From Gemmatimonadaceae bacterium (GTDB taxonomy: Bacteria; Gemmatimonadota; Gemmatimonadetes; Gemmatimonadales; Gemmatimonadaceae): DNA of 52,968 nucleotides. The stretch spans positions 1 to 52,968 of the forward strand of contig JALHNZ010000022.1 of the NCBI GenBank assembly GCA_022843265.1. The letters are read 5' to 3'. The notes beneath the pieces were generated by a model. It did not search any database. It had not been told where the DNA came from and saw nothing but the letters and a program-made list of their open reading frames with translations. This document shows positions 33,736 to 42,133 of this stretch, piece by piece (position 1 is the first letter of the stretch; each line of letters starts with the position of its first letter). The position numbers and the translations under genes were made by a program.

Positions 33736-34805
33736 TGCGCATCCGTCGCGCGCTGCTTGCGATGTTCCTGTGTGCCGGTGGCGTGTCCGCCGCCGGTGCA
33801 CAGGAGCGCCTGTACGTGGTCAATCAGGCGGGCGCGACGATCTCGGTGATCGATCAGCAGAAGCTCGCGATCGACACCGTGCTGGATCTGCGTACGCTCG
33901 GCTTTACCGCGAACGCCAAGCCGCACCACGTTGTGGTGGAAGATGACGGCAGCTTCTGGTACGTGTCGCTGATTGGTGATGGTCGCGTTCTCAAGTTCGA
34001 TCGGCAGAACACGTTGGTGGGCCAGGTGAAGATGGAAACGCCCGGTCTGCTCACTCTTGATCCGGCACACGACTCGTTATACGTAGGGCGTTCAATGACG
34101 GCGGTGAATCCGCCGCGTGCGCTGGGGGTAATTGCGCGCAAGGCGTTCACGCTGGTTGACGAGCAGGAGATTGTATTGCCGCGTCCGCACGCGTTGGCCG
34201 TGACACGTGACGGGCAGTGGGTACACACCGCCTCACTGGCGGAGAACCAGATTGCGTCGGTGAATGTGGCCACGGGTCGTGTCACACTCACCACGATTCC
34301 GGGCGCGACGCGCTCACTTGTGCAGTTCGCTCTCTCACCAGACGGCAACACGATGGTGGCGGGCGGTGAGTTGTCGAACACGTTGCTGGTGTTTGACCTC
34401 ACGAAGCCGCCGCCATTTGTGCCCGTGCGCGAAATCACGGTGGAGGGCAAGCCGTGGGAACCGCGCTTCTCGCCGGACGGACGCACGCTGTATCTGTCGC
34501 TGCTGACAAAGAACGCGATCGCCGAGATTGATGTGGCCTCATGGAAAATCAAGCGCACGATCGATGGCCGTTTGGCGCAGCCGTACGGGATGATCATTCG
34601 ACAGGATGGTCGCTACGCGTTCATCAGCAATCAGAATGCGGGTGCGGTCAAGGAAGGGCATAGCGGTCACGAGATGCACGGCATGGCTGGCATGTCGGCG
34701 AGTGATGGCTGGCTTACCATTCTGGATCTGCGCACCGGCCAGGTGCACTCCACCCTCATGCTCGGCAACGGACCAACGGGCATGGGCGCCGCACGCGCTC
34801 GATGA
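33735..34805 (+). CDS. Exported YncE-like beta-propeller protein
   Basis: 356 residues. Signal peptide (MRIRRALLAMFLCAGGVSAAGAQ), then YVTN/YncE-type propeller repeats: YVVNQAGATISVIDQQK, NQIASVNVATGRVTL, NTLLVFDLTKPP, NAIAEIDVASWKIKRTI, YAFISNQNAG. Near residue 308 a His/Met-rich loop (EGHSGHEMHGMAGM) looks metal-binding, possibly for copper. Stop codon of the LVIVD gene overlaps its ATG (TGATG); its own stop overlaps the FG-GAP gene (ATGA). Role unknown; probably extracytoplasmic like its partners. Confidence 0.85.
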   Translation: MRIRRALLAMFLCAGGVSAAGAQERLYVVNQAGATISVIDQQKLAIDTVLDLRTLGFTANAKPHHVVVEDDGSFWYVSLIGDGRVLKFDRQNTLVGQVKMETPGLLTLDPAHDSLYVGRSMTAVNPPRALGVIARKAFTLVDEQEIVLPRPHALAVTRDGQWVHTASLAENQIASVNVATGRVTLTTIPGATRSLVQFALSPDGNTMVAGGELSNTLLVFDLTKPPPFVPVREITVEGKPWEPRFSPDGRTLYLSLLTKNAIAEIDVASWKIKRTIDGRLAQPYGMIIRQDGRYAFISNQNAGAVKEGHSGHEMHGMAGMSASDGWLTILDLRTGQVHSTLMLGNGPTGMGAARAR

Positions 34806-36724
34806 CACCAGAGTTTGCGCGAGTCGCCACACGCCTGGCCAGTGCGCTGTGTGTGATCACTCTGGCGGCGTGTGGAGTATCGGCGCCAGCGCTTGTGGCC
34901 CAGCCAGCCGCGGCCGGCGCTCCCGCGCCCGCCAATGACAGCACGCTGCGCTTTGCGCGCCGGGTGTCGCCATTTGCGTTGACAGATATCGCCGGCCGCG
35001 TTGTAGCGCAGCCGTTTCTGGGCGGTTTTGATGTACCGCGCCCGCAGCTCGTGGATATCGATGGCGATGGAGATCTTGATCTCTTCGTGCAGGAGCGTTC
35101 GAACGGTGTGATGTTCTTCGAGAATGTGAACGGCACATTCACGTGGCGCACCGATCGCTTTCTCGATCTGCCAGTAGGCGAGTGGTATCGTTTTGTAGAC
35201 CTCGACGCCGATGGTCTGCCGGATCTGCTCACTGAATCACCGGTGAGCTACATCCGCGCGTGGCGCAATGTGGGAACGCGCGCCGCACCGCGGTTCACGA
35301 TTGCGGTGGACTCGCTTCAAGACAGCAACGGCGAACCGATCGCCGCGGATCGTCAGAACATTCTGAATATTGTGGACATTGACTGCAACGGCCGCCTTGA
35401 TCTGTTTCTCGGTCGTGTGTCTGGTTCCGTTGATCGCTACGAAGCGGTGCCGGGCACGGAGCTCAACGGTGTCCCACGCTTCACGCTGCATACGGAGCGC
35501 TTTGAAGACATCGAAGTGCTGGGTCCGGTGCCAGGCGGCGTACCGCCGCTCGAACGCGGCAGCATGCGTCACGGCGCGAACACGCTCGCCTTTGCGGACA
35601 TTGACGGCGACGGTGATCTCGATCTGTTCTGGGGCGACTACTTCGAAGCGGGCGTTCTGCTCATTGAGAATCGCTCAACGGGCTGCACCATTCCGAATAT
35701 GCGTGGCAAGCCCGAACCGTTTCCCGTGGCGGCGCCGGTGCTCACCAGCGGCTACAATGCGCCCGCACTTGGCGATGTTACGGGAAACGGTCTCCCGGAT
35801 CTCGTGCTTGGCGTAATTGGCGGCGCGTATTCGCCGCGTACCACGTCTGTTGAGAATCTGTTGCTGGTGGCGCAGACCACACGTGGCACGTTCGAGGTCA
35901 CGACACGTCGACTCATTCGCACGCTCGACGTGGGCAGTGAAGCCATGCCGGTGCTGGCGGATCTTGATGGTGATGGAGATCTGGATTTGCTGGTGGGCAA
36001 CAAGATTTCGCCGAGCACTGACACCACCGGCACGATTACCTGGTTCGAGAACACTGGTACACGTTCGGCGCCGGCGTTTGTTGAGCGCGGACCGCTCGCC
36101 ATGCAGAGCGAGTTTCACTACGCCCCGTGGGTCGCCGATCTTGATGCCGACGGATTGCCCGATCTGGTGCTGGGCACGTGGCGCGATCGTGTGCAGTGGT
36201 GGCGCAATGTGGGTACACGCAGCGAGCCCAAATTTGCCTTGGCCGACAGCGCGCTGATCACCCTGACGCGCGGCAGCAATACCACGCCGACTTTGGCGGA
36301 TCTTGATGGTGATGGTGATCTGGATATGCTCGTGGGCGAAGCCTCGGGTCAGCTCAACCTGTACACCAACGTTGGTTCACGCACGGCGCCGCGGTTTGAG
36401 CTGGTGAGTGACACGTACCTCGATATCGATGTGGGTCGACGCAGCGCACCCGTGTTCGCGGACCTGCGTGGTGACGGTAAGCCAGACCTGCTGATTGGCA
36501 GTGAGGACGGCGGTGTGCAACGCTGGCGCAATGTGAGCGACGCCACGGGGATTCGGTTTGAGCGCGCCGAGGCGTTGGATATCAGCACCGGCACGTTCTC
36601 CACGATCGCCACGGGAGATCTTGACGGCGACGGGGATCTGGATGTGATCATCGGAACGGCGTCTGGCGGACTGCTGTACTTTGAGAACGTGAGCGGTACG
36701 CTGCGGCCAGCGTCGCGACGGTAG
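34802..36724 (+). CDS. FG-GAP/VCBS repeat lipoprotein
   Basis: 640 residues. A lipobox (TLAACG) suggests lipid anchoring. Ten FG-GAP-type calcium loops are visible, for example VDIDGDGDLDLFV, ADIDGDGDLDLFWG, ADLDGDGDLDLLVG, ADLRGDGKPDLLIG and GDLDGDGDLDVIIG; two or three deviate (DIDCNGRLD, DVTGNGLPD). This forms an integrin-alpha-like beta-propeller that needs calcium and is used for surface binding. No enzyme domain. It ends the coupled three-gene operon. Expected location: outer face of the cell. The nearest homolog would be a repeat protein of unknown ligand. Confidence 0.88.
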   Translation: MTPEFARVATRLASALCVITLAACGVSAPALVAQPAAAGAPAPANDSTLRFARRVSPFALTDIAGRVVAQPFLGGFDVPRPQLVDIDGDGDLDLFVQERSNGVMFFENVNGTFTWRTDRFLDLPVGEWYRFVDLDADGLPDLLTESPVSYIRAWRNVGTRAAPRFTIAVDSLQDSNGEPIAADRQNILNIVDIDCNGRLDLFLGRVSGSVDRYEAVPGTELNGVPRFTLHTERFEDIEVLGPVPGGVPPLERGSMRHGANTLAFADIDGDGDLDLFWGDYFEAGVLLIENRSTGCTIPNMRGKPEPFPVAAPVLTSGYNAPALGDVTGNGLPDLVLGVIGGAYSPRTTSVENLLLVAQTTRGTFEVTTRRLIRTLDVGSEAMPVLADLDGDGDLDLLVGNKISPSTDTTGTITWFENTGTRSAPAFVERGPLAMQSEFHYAPWVADLDADGLPDLVLGTWRDRVQWWRNVGTRSEPKFALADSALITLTRGSNTTPTLADLDGDGDLDMLVGEASGQLNLYTNVGSRTAPRFELVSDTYLDIDVGRRSAPVFADLRGDGKPDLLIGSEDGGVQRWRNVSDATGIRFERAEALDISTGTFSTIATGDLDGDGDLDVIIGTASGGLLYFENVSGTLRPASRR

Positions 36725-36728
36725 TTCA

Positions 36729-36761
36729 CTTGTCGATCGCTTGTCGATCACCCGTCGACCA
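36729..36761. repeat. 11-nt tandem repeat
   Basis: CTTGTCGATCG, CTTGTCGATCA and a third variant CCCGTCGACCA in tandem, starting 5 bases after the stop of the FG-GAP gene. Confidence 0.7.
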
Positions 36762-36800
36762 CTCATCGTTGCGTTGTTCGTTCGCACGTCGCGCGCCGCA

Positions 36801-37481
36801 CTATTTCCAGACTATGATGTCGTCGAGTGACTTGCGCGCGATGTCTGGCACCCGTGCATCGGCGGCAGGATACCCGACCGGCATCACGAGCATTGCTTTT
36901 TCGTTGACAGGGCGTTCGAGCAGCTCTGAGAGAAACGCCATGGGGCTCGGTGTGTGGGTGAGCGTGACAAGTCCCATGCAATGCACGGCTGCAATAAATA
37001 ATCCCGCTGCAATGCCGCACGACTCCTGCGTGTAGTAGAACGTACGCTTGCTGCCGTCTGCGTTCACGCCATACGTCTGTCTGAATAGCACCACCACCCA
37101 CGGCGCATCGGACAAGTGGGTTTTATGTTCATCGGTGCCGAGCGGGGCGAGAGCGGACAACCATTCTTCTGGTGCCTTGCCGTGATAGAACGCGTGCTCT
37201 TCGCGTTCTGCGGCGTCGCGCATGCGCTGTTTCAGTTCCGGCGCCGCCACGGCGACGAATGTCCATGGTTGCTGATGCGCGCCTGACGGTGCCGTGCCGG
37301 CCGTTCGAATCGCCAGCTCGATCAGCGCTCGCGGAACGCTTTCTGTGGAGAAGTGCCGTGTGGTGCGTCGTTGCTCCATCTGCTCGTAAAATGTTTGAGC
37401 GGCGAGCAACGACTGCTCAGGCGTTCGTCGCGCAAATGCAAGTGGCACGAAACGGGGCGCGGGGTAGCGGTCGGGTGTCAC
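36801..37481 (-). CDS. Nitroreductase-family protein (iodotyrosine deiodinase-like)
   Basis: 226 residues. FMN-dependent nitroreductase fold: RRTTRHFSTESVP (about 37-49), APSGAHQQPWTFV (about 64), and C-terminal GYPAADARVPDIARKSLDD, which resembles the iodotyrosine deiodinase/BluB-like subgroup. It should be a homodimeric flavin reductase of unknown substrate. Start chosen at GTG 37481 because it begins with the usual length of such enzymes; the frame is open further but overlaps the neighbouring gene's upstream region. No good ribosome site. Divergent from the membrane-protein operon, with 54 bases between starts. Confidence 0.85.
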   Translation of the reverse strand: MTPDRYPAPRFVPLAFARRTPEQSLLAAQTFYEQMEQRRTTRHFSTESVPRALIELAIRTAGTAPSGAHQQPWTFVAVAAPELKQRMRDAAEREEHAFYHGKAPEEWLSALAPLGTDEHKTHLSDAPWVVVLFRQTYGVNADGSKRTFYYTQESCGIAAGLFIAAVHCMGLVTLTHTPSPMAFLSELLERPVNEKAMLVMPVGYPAADARVPDIARKSLDDIIVWK

Positions 37482-37535
37482 GGCATGGTGATGGCGATGG
37501 GTTCGCTTAGATTGTGAGCAGGAACACACACAAGC

Positions 37536-37997
37536 ATGGAGCACTCCCCGCCCTCCCGCCAGCAGCACGCCTCGCGTCCAGACGTACTGGCACGCGCGAT
37601 GCTTGGTATACTCTTGCTCGCCGTTGTTGGCACGCTGGTGGAGTTGCTGCTGCTTGAGCACTACGATGGCTGGAGGCAGTGGATCCCGCTGGCCATTCTC
37701 AGTGGCACCACACTAGTGCTCGCCTGGCACGGCATCCGACCCAGCCGGGGTAGTACTCGGGTACTGCGAGTGGTAATGAGCGCGCTCATCGTCGCCGGCG
37801 CGGCGGGCGTCATCCTGCACATTCAAGGCAATCTGGAGTTCGAGGCCGAGCTGAATCCCGGTCTCACCGGCTGGCCGTTGTGGCTCGAAGTGGCGCGAGG
37901 CGCTACTCCCGCGCTGGCGCCTGGCTCTCTTGTTCCGTTTGGCTTGCTCGGCCTGTTGTACTCATGGCGGTTCAGTTCTCCATTCTCACAGGAATAG
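37536..37997 (+). CDS. Small membrane protein
   Basis: 153 residues with about four hydrophobic segments (about 22-42, 50-67, 77-96, 127-146), so an inner-membrane protein of unknown function. No motif or family recognised. It is the first of three tightly packed genes: its stop is 4 bases before the HhH gene, whose AGGA ribosome site lies over this stop. The context suggests an assembly or envelope role but nothing more can be said. Confidence 0.75.
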   Translation: MEHSPPSRQQHASRPDVLARAMLGILLLAVVGTLVELLLLEHYDGWRQWIPLAILSGTTLVLAWHGIRPSRGSTRVLRVVMSALIVAGAAGVILHIQGNLEFEAELNPGLTGWPLWLEVARGATPALAPGSLVPFGLLGLLYSWRFSSPFSQE

Positions 37998-38001
37998 ATC
38001 C

Positions 38002-38640
38002 ATGTCTACGTTATTTCGTCGCGTATGTGCTGCGCTCGCGGCGGTCGTATTTGTCGCCGTGGCGCTTCCCGCGCAGTCTGGCAAGTCGCTGGGTGTCCAG
38101 GACATCAATGTGGCCGCCGAAAAAGACATTGCGGCAATGCCGGGCATGAATGCGGCGTTGGCCAAAGAGCTGGTGGGCAAGCGACCGTTCCTGTCCATGA
38201 CGGATGTCGACGCGTTTCTGGCAACCAAGCTCAGCAAGGAGCAGCGCACGGCGCTTTACCCAAAACTGTTTTTGCAGATTAATCTGAATACTGCCTCGCG
38301 TGACGAGATCATGCTGGTGCCGCAGATGGGACCGCGATTCCTGCGCGAGTTTCTCGAGTATCGGCCGTACAAGTCGATGGCGCAGTGGCGCCGCGAAATG
38401 GGCAAGTACGTGAAGGAAGACGAAGTCGCGCGCATGGAGCAGTACGTGTTTGTGCCCGTCGACCTGAACACGGCAGCCGACGCAGATATTCTCACGCTCC
38501 CCGGCGTTGGCGCGCGTATGCTGCGCGAGTTCAAGGAATACCGCCCGTGGAAAACGATGGAGCAGTTCCGCCGCGAAATCGGCAAGTATGTGGATGCGAA
38601 GGAAGTCGCTCGCCTCGAGCGCTACGTGGAGATTCGGTAA
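38002..38640 (+). CDS. Exported helix-hairpin-helix (ComEA-like) repeat protein
   Basis: 212 residues. A signal peptide (MSTLFRRVCAALAAVVFVAVALPAQ) is followed by three tandem units of about 60 residues. Units 2 and 3 are clearly duplicated: NLNTASRDEIMLVPQMGPRF / DLNTAADADILTLPGVGARM, each followed by LREF.EYRP and RREMGKYV or RREIGKYV. The N-T-A-S and LPGVG patterns are those of HhH DNA-binding elements in ComEA. An exported protein of this type could bind DNA outside the cytoplasm. AGGA precedes the ATG, and the TAA overlaps the peptidase ATG (TAATG). Confidence 0.85.
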   Translation: MSTLFRRVCAALAAVVFVAVALPAQSGKSLGVQDINVAAEKDIAAMPGMNAALAKELVGKRPFLSMTDVDAFLATKLSKEQRTALYPKLFLQINLNTASRDEIMLVPQMGPRFLREFLEYRPYKSMAQWRREMGKYVKEDEVARMEQYVFVPVDLNTAADADILTLPGVGARMLREFKEYRPWKTMEQFRREIGKYVDAKEVARLERYVEIR

Positions 38641-40697
38641 TGGGGGTGCGACCGTTTGCCGGAGTGATTGGTGTTGCGGTGGGTGTAGCGTTCTCGGCAA
38701 CACTGCATGCGCAAACAACGCCGCAGCCAGAGCGCACCATTCGTCGTGATATCCCGATCACCAACGCGATTCGCCGCGCGTTTGAGGCGGGGACGCGTGA
38801 TTCCACCGGGCGCCCGGGGCGCAACTATTGGAGGCTGCGGGCCGATTACACGATCACCGCTCGTATCGATACGACGAGTTCGCGACTCTATGGTCGCGAG
38901 TCGGTCGTGGTGCACAATACGAGCCCCGATACCATGTCGATGATCGGACTACGACTGGATCCGAATCACTTCATTGGTACGGTACCGCGCGCGGCGAGTT
39001 GGGTGGCGGCCGAGAATACAGACGGTATGCTGATCACGCAGTTGTCAGTAGACGGAGAGCCCGTAAATCTCGCGTTGCAGGCCGGAGGATCGGGAGCGCA
39101 GGCGGCGCCCGCGTCTCAGGCTACGCTCATTGGAGCACGATCCACGGTGGCGCGGGTTCGCCTTGCAAAGCCACTGCCTCCTGGTTCGTCGGTGACACTG
39201 CGCATTTACTGGAATCACAAGTTGCCCGGTGGCCCCGGCGTGGGCCATCGCATGACACAGCGTTGGGCCGACTCGTTGTATCAGCCGACGCAGTGGTATC
39301 CGCGTGTGGCGATGTACGATGACCTTCGCGGATGGGACGCGGAGTTGTATCTCGGCCCGTCCGAGTTCTACAACGTGTTTGGCAAGTTCGATGTACGCAT
39401 CAGTGCGCCGGCCGGATGGCTCGTGAGCGGTACTGGTGTGTTGCAGAATCCAAAAGAAGTGCTCACGGCAACGGCGCGTGAACGCCTCGCGCGTGCGCTG
39501 ACGACCGACGCGAACACCATGATCGTTGGTCCAGATGAAATAGGACCCGGCAAAGCGACCGCCATGGGTAATGCGAATGGTGTAAACACGTGGCACTTTG
39601 TGGCCGATTCGGTCAACGACTTTGCCTGGGCAACGGCGAAGAAGTTTGTCTGGGAGTCCACGCGCGCCACGATCCCGGGAAAGGGCGTTGTTCCGATTCA
39701 CATGTTCTATTTGCCAGGTCGTGCGTCGCAGTTCGCGCGCGCCGGTCAGATCACGCGTCACGCGTTGGAGTTCTACTCGGCGCTGTGGTTTCCGTACCAG
39801 TTCCCGCAGCTCACGCTGCAGGACGGGCCGAGCGCTGGCATGGAGTATCCGATGGTGATCAACTCCAATCAGGGTGCGGCGGATCATGAGGCTGCGCACC
39901 AGTGGTGGCCGATGGTGGTGGGCAACAACGAAACGTGGTACGGCTGGATGGACGAAGGGTTCAATCAGTACATGAACATCCTGTCAGATGCGGATGCGGC
40001 GGGTCGCGCCCCCGTGCTCGACGGCTACGGTATGTCGTACGGACGCACGGCGGGTAACGAAGCGGAGCCGGTAATGATGTGGAACGCCAACTACGGCGGC
40101 CCACAGTTCTACGGCTTCACGACGTATCAGAAAACACCGCTGATGATGTCAATGCTGGGCGGAGTTGTTGGCGATAGCGCGGTGCAGCGTGCGCACAAGG
40201 AATGGGCGCAGGCGTGGATGTACAAACATCCGTCACCGTGGGATTGGATGTTCTTCATGAACAAGGCGCTCGGTCGTGACCTCGGCTGGTTCTGGTACGC
40301 GTGGCTGTTCGCCAACGAGAGTGTGGACGGCAGTATCAGCAACGTGAGTGGTGAGAATGGCCAGGCCCGCGTTACGGTGAAGCAGGCTGGGCAGATGCCG
40401 TCGCCGGTGGTGCTGGCAGTGAAGTTCGCGGCCGCTGGTGCACCGATTCGTGCGATGCCGAATGCGGTGATGAAGGACAGTGTGACGGCGGTGGTGACGT
40501 ACCCGGTCGATGTGTGGTTCACGGGGAGCCGTACGTTTACCGCGGCGCTGACGTTTGGTACGCGCGCGATTGAGTCGGTGACGTTGGATCCGGGGTGTCG
40601 TTTCCCGGATCGGGTGCCCGCGGATAATGTGTGGGTGCGGGGGGAGGGGAGCGTTGGTGCGAGTGCGGCGCCGTGCGCGGGGCCAGCGCGGCGGTAG
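38640..40697 (+). CDS. M1-family zinc metallopeptidase, exported
   Basis: 685 residues. A signal peptide (VGVAFSATLHAQ at the end) precedes the peptidase. Zinc site HEAAH followed exactly 18 residues later by Glu in MDEGFN (about 420-445) is the M1 HExxH-x18-E signature, and GMEYPMV just before it stands for the GAMEN exopeptidase motif. It probably trims N-terminal residues from peptides in the periplasm or outside. The ATG overlaps the HhH stop (TAATG), so it is cotranslated with it. C-terminal beta sequence follows, without a sorting domain. Confidence 0.92.
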   Translation: MGVRPFAGVIGVAVGVAFSATLHAQTTPQPERTIRRDIPITNAIRRAFEAGTRDSTGRPGRNYWRLRADYTITARIDTTSSRLYGRESVVVHNTSPDTMSMIGLRLDPNHFIGTVPRAASWVAAENTDGMLITQLSVDGEPVNLALQAGGSGAQAAPASQATLIGARSTVARVRLAKPLPPGSSVTLRIYWNHKLPGGPGVGHRMTQRWADSLYQPTQWYPRVAMYDDLRGWDAELYLGPSEFYNVFGKFDVRISAPAGWLVSGTGVLQNPKEVLTATARERLARALTTDANTMIVGPDEIGPGKATAMGNANGVNTWHFVADSVNDFAWATAKKFVWESTRATIPGKGVVPIHMFYLPGRASQFARAGQITRHALEFYSALWFPYQFPQLTLQDGPSAGMEYPMVINSNQGAADHEAAHQWWPMVVGNNETWYGWMDEGFNQYMNILSDADAAGRAPVLDGYGMSYGRTAGNEAEPVMMWNANYGGPQFYGFTTYQKTPLMMSMLGGVVGDSAVQRAHKEWAQAWMYKHPSPWDWMFFMNKALGRDLGWFWYAWLFANESVDGSISNVSGENGQARVTVKQAGQMPSPVVLAVKFAAAGAPIRAMPNAVMKDSVTAVVTYPVDVWFTGSRTFTAALTFGTRAIESVTLDPGCRFPDRVPADNVWVRGEGSVGASAAPCAGPARR

Positions 40698-40780
40698 GTG
40701 CGTGGTGCGTGCAAGTGAGTGCTGATGTGTTCAACAAAAAAAGGTACAGTGCGCATTTGTGATTCGATGAATGGAGCCGC

Positions 40781-40899
40781 ATGCAGTCTCTGCGCCTCCG
40801 CGTCTCTGCGTTTCAAGCTGTTGCATTTAGCCGGCGTTGTGAGCGAGTGCGAGGTCGATACTGAATGAACGCAGAGACGCAGAGGCGCAGAGACTGCAT
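40781..40899. repeat. 32-nt inverted repeat with 8-nt periodicity
   Basis: Arms 40781-40812 and 40868-40899 match at 31 of 32 positions, separated by 55 bases. Each arm carries 8-mers such as GTCTCTGC, GCCTCCGC, GTCTCTGC. It resembles dispersed intergenic repeats I recall from several environmental bacterial phyla, though I cannot verify the family here. Confidence 0.85.
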
Positions 40900-40971
40900 G
40901 TTGGAGGCGAAGGCTATAGCGGCGAAAGGCATTGTTTTTGGATAACAACGCACGCGCTTCAACGACGTCTC

Positions 40972-40995
40972 CTCCGTGCCTCCGTGTCTCCGTGG
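40972..40995. repeat. 8-nt tandem repeat
   Basis: Three consecutive 8-mers CTCCGTGC, CTCCGTGT and CTCCGTGG, 73 bases after the inverted repeat and of the same period. Confidence 0.75.
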
Positions 40996-41065
40996 TAAAT
41001 GCTGTTGCGGTTGCAGGTTACGATGATGCCCGGCTTCAGCGCCGACACCCTACGCCACACCCACT

Positions 41066-42133
41066 ATGATCAAAGCCCTGCGCGTCCCCGAGCGGTTGTT
41101 TGCCATCGCGATGTGGGGCGTCTCGCTCGTGTTCGCCAGTTTCCTGATCGGGCTCGGCGGCAAGATTGTCGGTGATCTGCCGGGCGTGGATCAGAGCATT
41201 CAGCTCGAGCAGTACATTGACGCGAGCGCGCTGCGCGCGGTGAATGCGCGGCAGGATACACTGCGCATTGACGAACGTACGCGGTCAGGCGAACGCGAGC
41301 GGGCGGAATTGGCGTTGCGTGCATCGCAGAACGCATATAATGCGGCGCGTGACGGATTCTCCAACTGGATTGCCACGCGTACTGCCACAACCGATCCCAG
41401 TCAGGACCCGGAAGTCATTCAGCGCACGCGAGACCTTGATGTGCTCGGCGTGGGCGCGCGCGACGCGGAAACGGCAGTCGAGCGCATTGACGCGGAGCTG
41501 CTCCGGATCCGACAGGCCCAGTCCGACGCGATGCTGACCGAAGAGGCGCTTCGGGATGCGGCGCGTTCTACCTACGAGCGCGCGTTATTCTGGCATGAGC
41601 TCAAGATCTTTGGCGTGCGGCTGGCGTTGACGTTGCCGCTGCTGGTGCTCGCAGGCTGGATGATTGCGCGCAAGCGTCGCAGCGAATACTGGCCGTTATA
41701 TCGCGGCTTCGTGCTCTTTGCCGTGTTCGCGTTTTTTGTGGAGCTCGTGCCGTACTTGCCAAGTTATGGCGGCTACATTCGCTACGGTGTGGGCATCCTC
41801 GCGTCAGCGATTGTCGGACACTACGCCATTCGCGCGATGCGTCGATATCTCGCGCGCCGTCAGGAAGAAGCGCAGCGTACCGAAGCGGAGCGGCGGCATG
41901 CGCTGGGCTATGAAGAGGCGCTCAAGCGCATGGCCGGTGGTGTGTGCCCCGGGTGTGAACGAGCGATCGCCGGCGGCGTGAACTCCAACTCGAACTACTG
42001 CGTGCACTGCGGCATGATGCTCTATGATCAATGCGGCGCGTGCGATACGCGCAAGAACGCGTTTTTTCAGTTCTGTCCAAGTTGTGGAGTGCCCGCCACC
42101 GGTGATGCTGTCCCCGTACTGACTACCACCTGA
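41066..42133 (+). CDS. Membrane protein with double zinc ribbon
   Basis: 355 residues. One N-terminal hydrophobic segment (about 12-32), then a long charged coiled-coil region (about 55-170), then about three membrane segments (178-255) and a cytoplasmic helix. The C-terminal tail has four CxxC-type pairs: CPGC, CVHC, CGAC and CPSC (about 303-345), a double zinc ribbon. No catalytic motif was recognised. It may sense or scaffold at the inner membrane. Its end overlaps the next, convergent gene by 11 bases. ATG 41066 has no ribosome site. Confidence 0.8.
   Translation: MIKALRVPERLFAIAMWGVSLVFASFLIGLGGKIVGDLPGVDQSIQLEQYIDASALRAVNARQDTLRIDERTRSGERERAELALRASQNAYNAARDGFSNWIATRTATTDPSQDPEVIQRTRDLDVLGVGARDAETAVERIDAELLRIRQAQSDAMLTEEALRDAARSTYERALFWHELKIFGVRLALTLPLLVLAGWMIARKRRSEYWPLYRGFVLFAVFAFFVELVPYLPSYGGYIRYGVGILASAIVGHYAIRAMRRYLARRQEEAQRTEAERRHALGYEEALKRMAGGVCPGCERAIAGGVNSNSNYCVHCGMMLYDQCGACDTRKNAFFQFCPSCGVPATGDAVPVLTTT

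Larger units (their letters stand above)
40698..41065. other. Intergenic region with repeats
   Basis: No gene was seen in these 368 bases. They hold a 32-nt inverted repeat and an 8-nt tandem element (separate entries), and an A-run near 40735-40742. Promoters of the zinc-ribbon gene are presumably at its right end. Confidence 0.6.

Noticed and set aside
40781-40899. Insertion sequence ends or a CRISPR repeat
   Set aside because: No transposase nearby and the repeat is a single inverted pair without spacer series.
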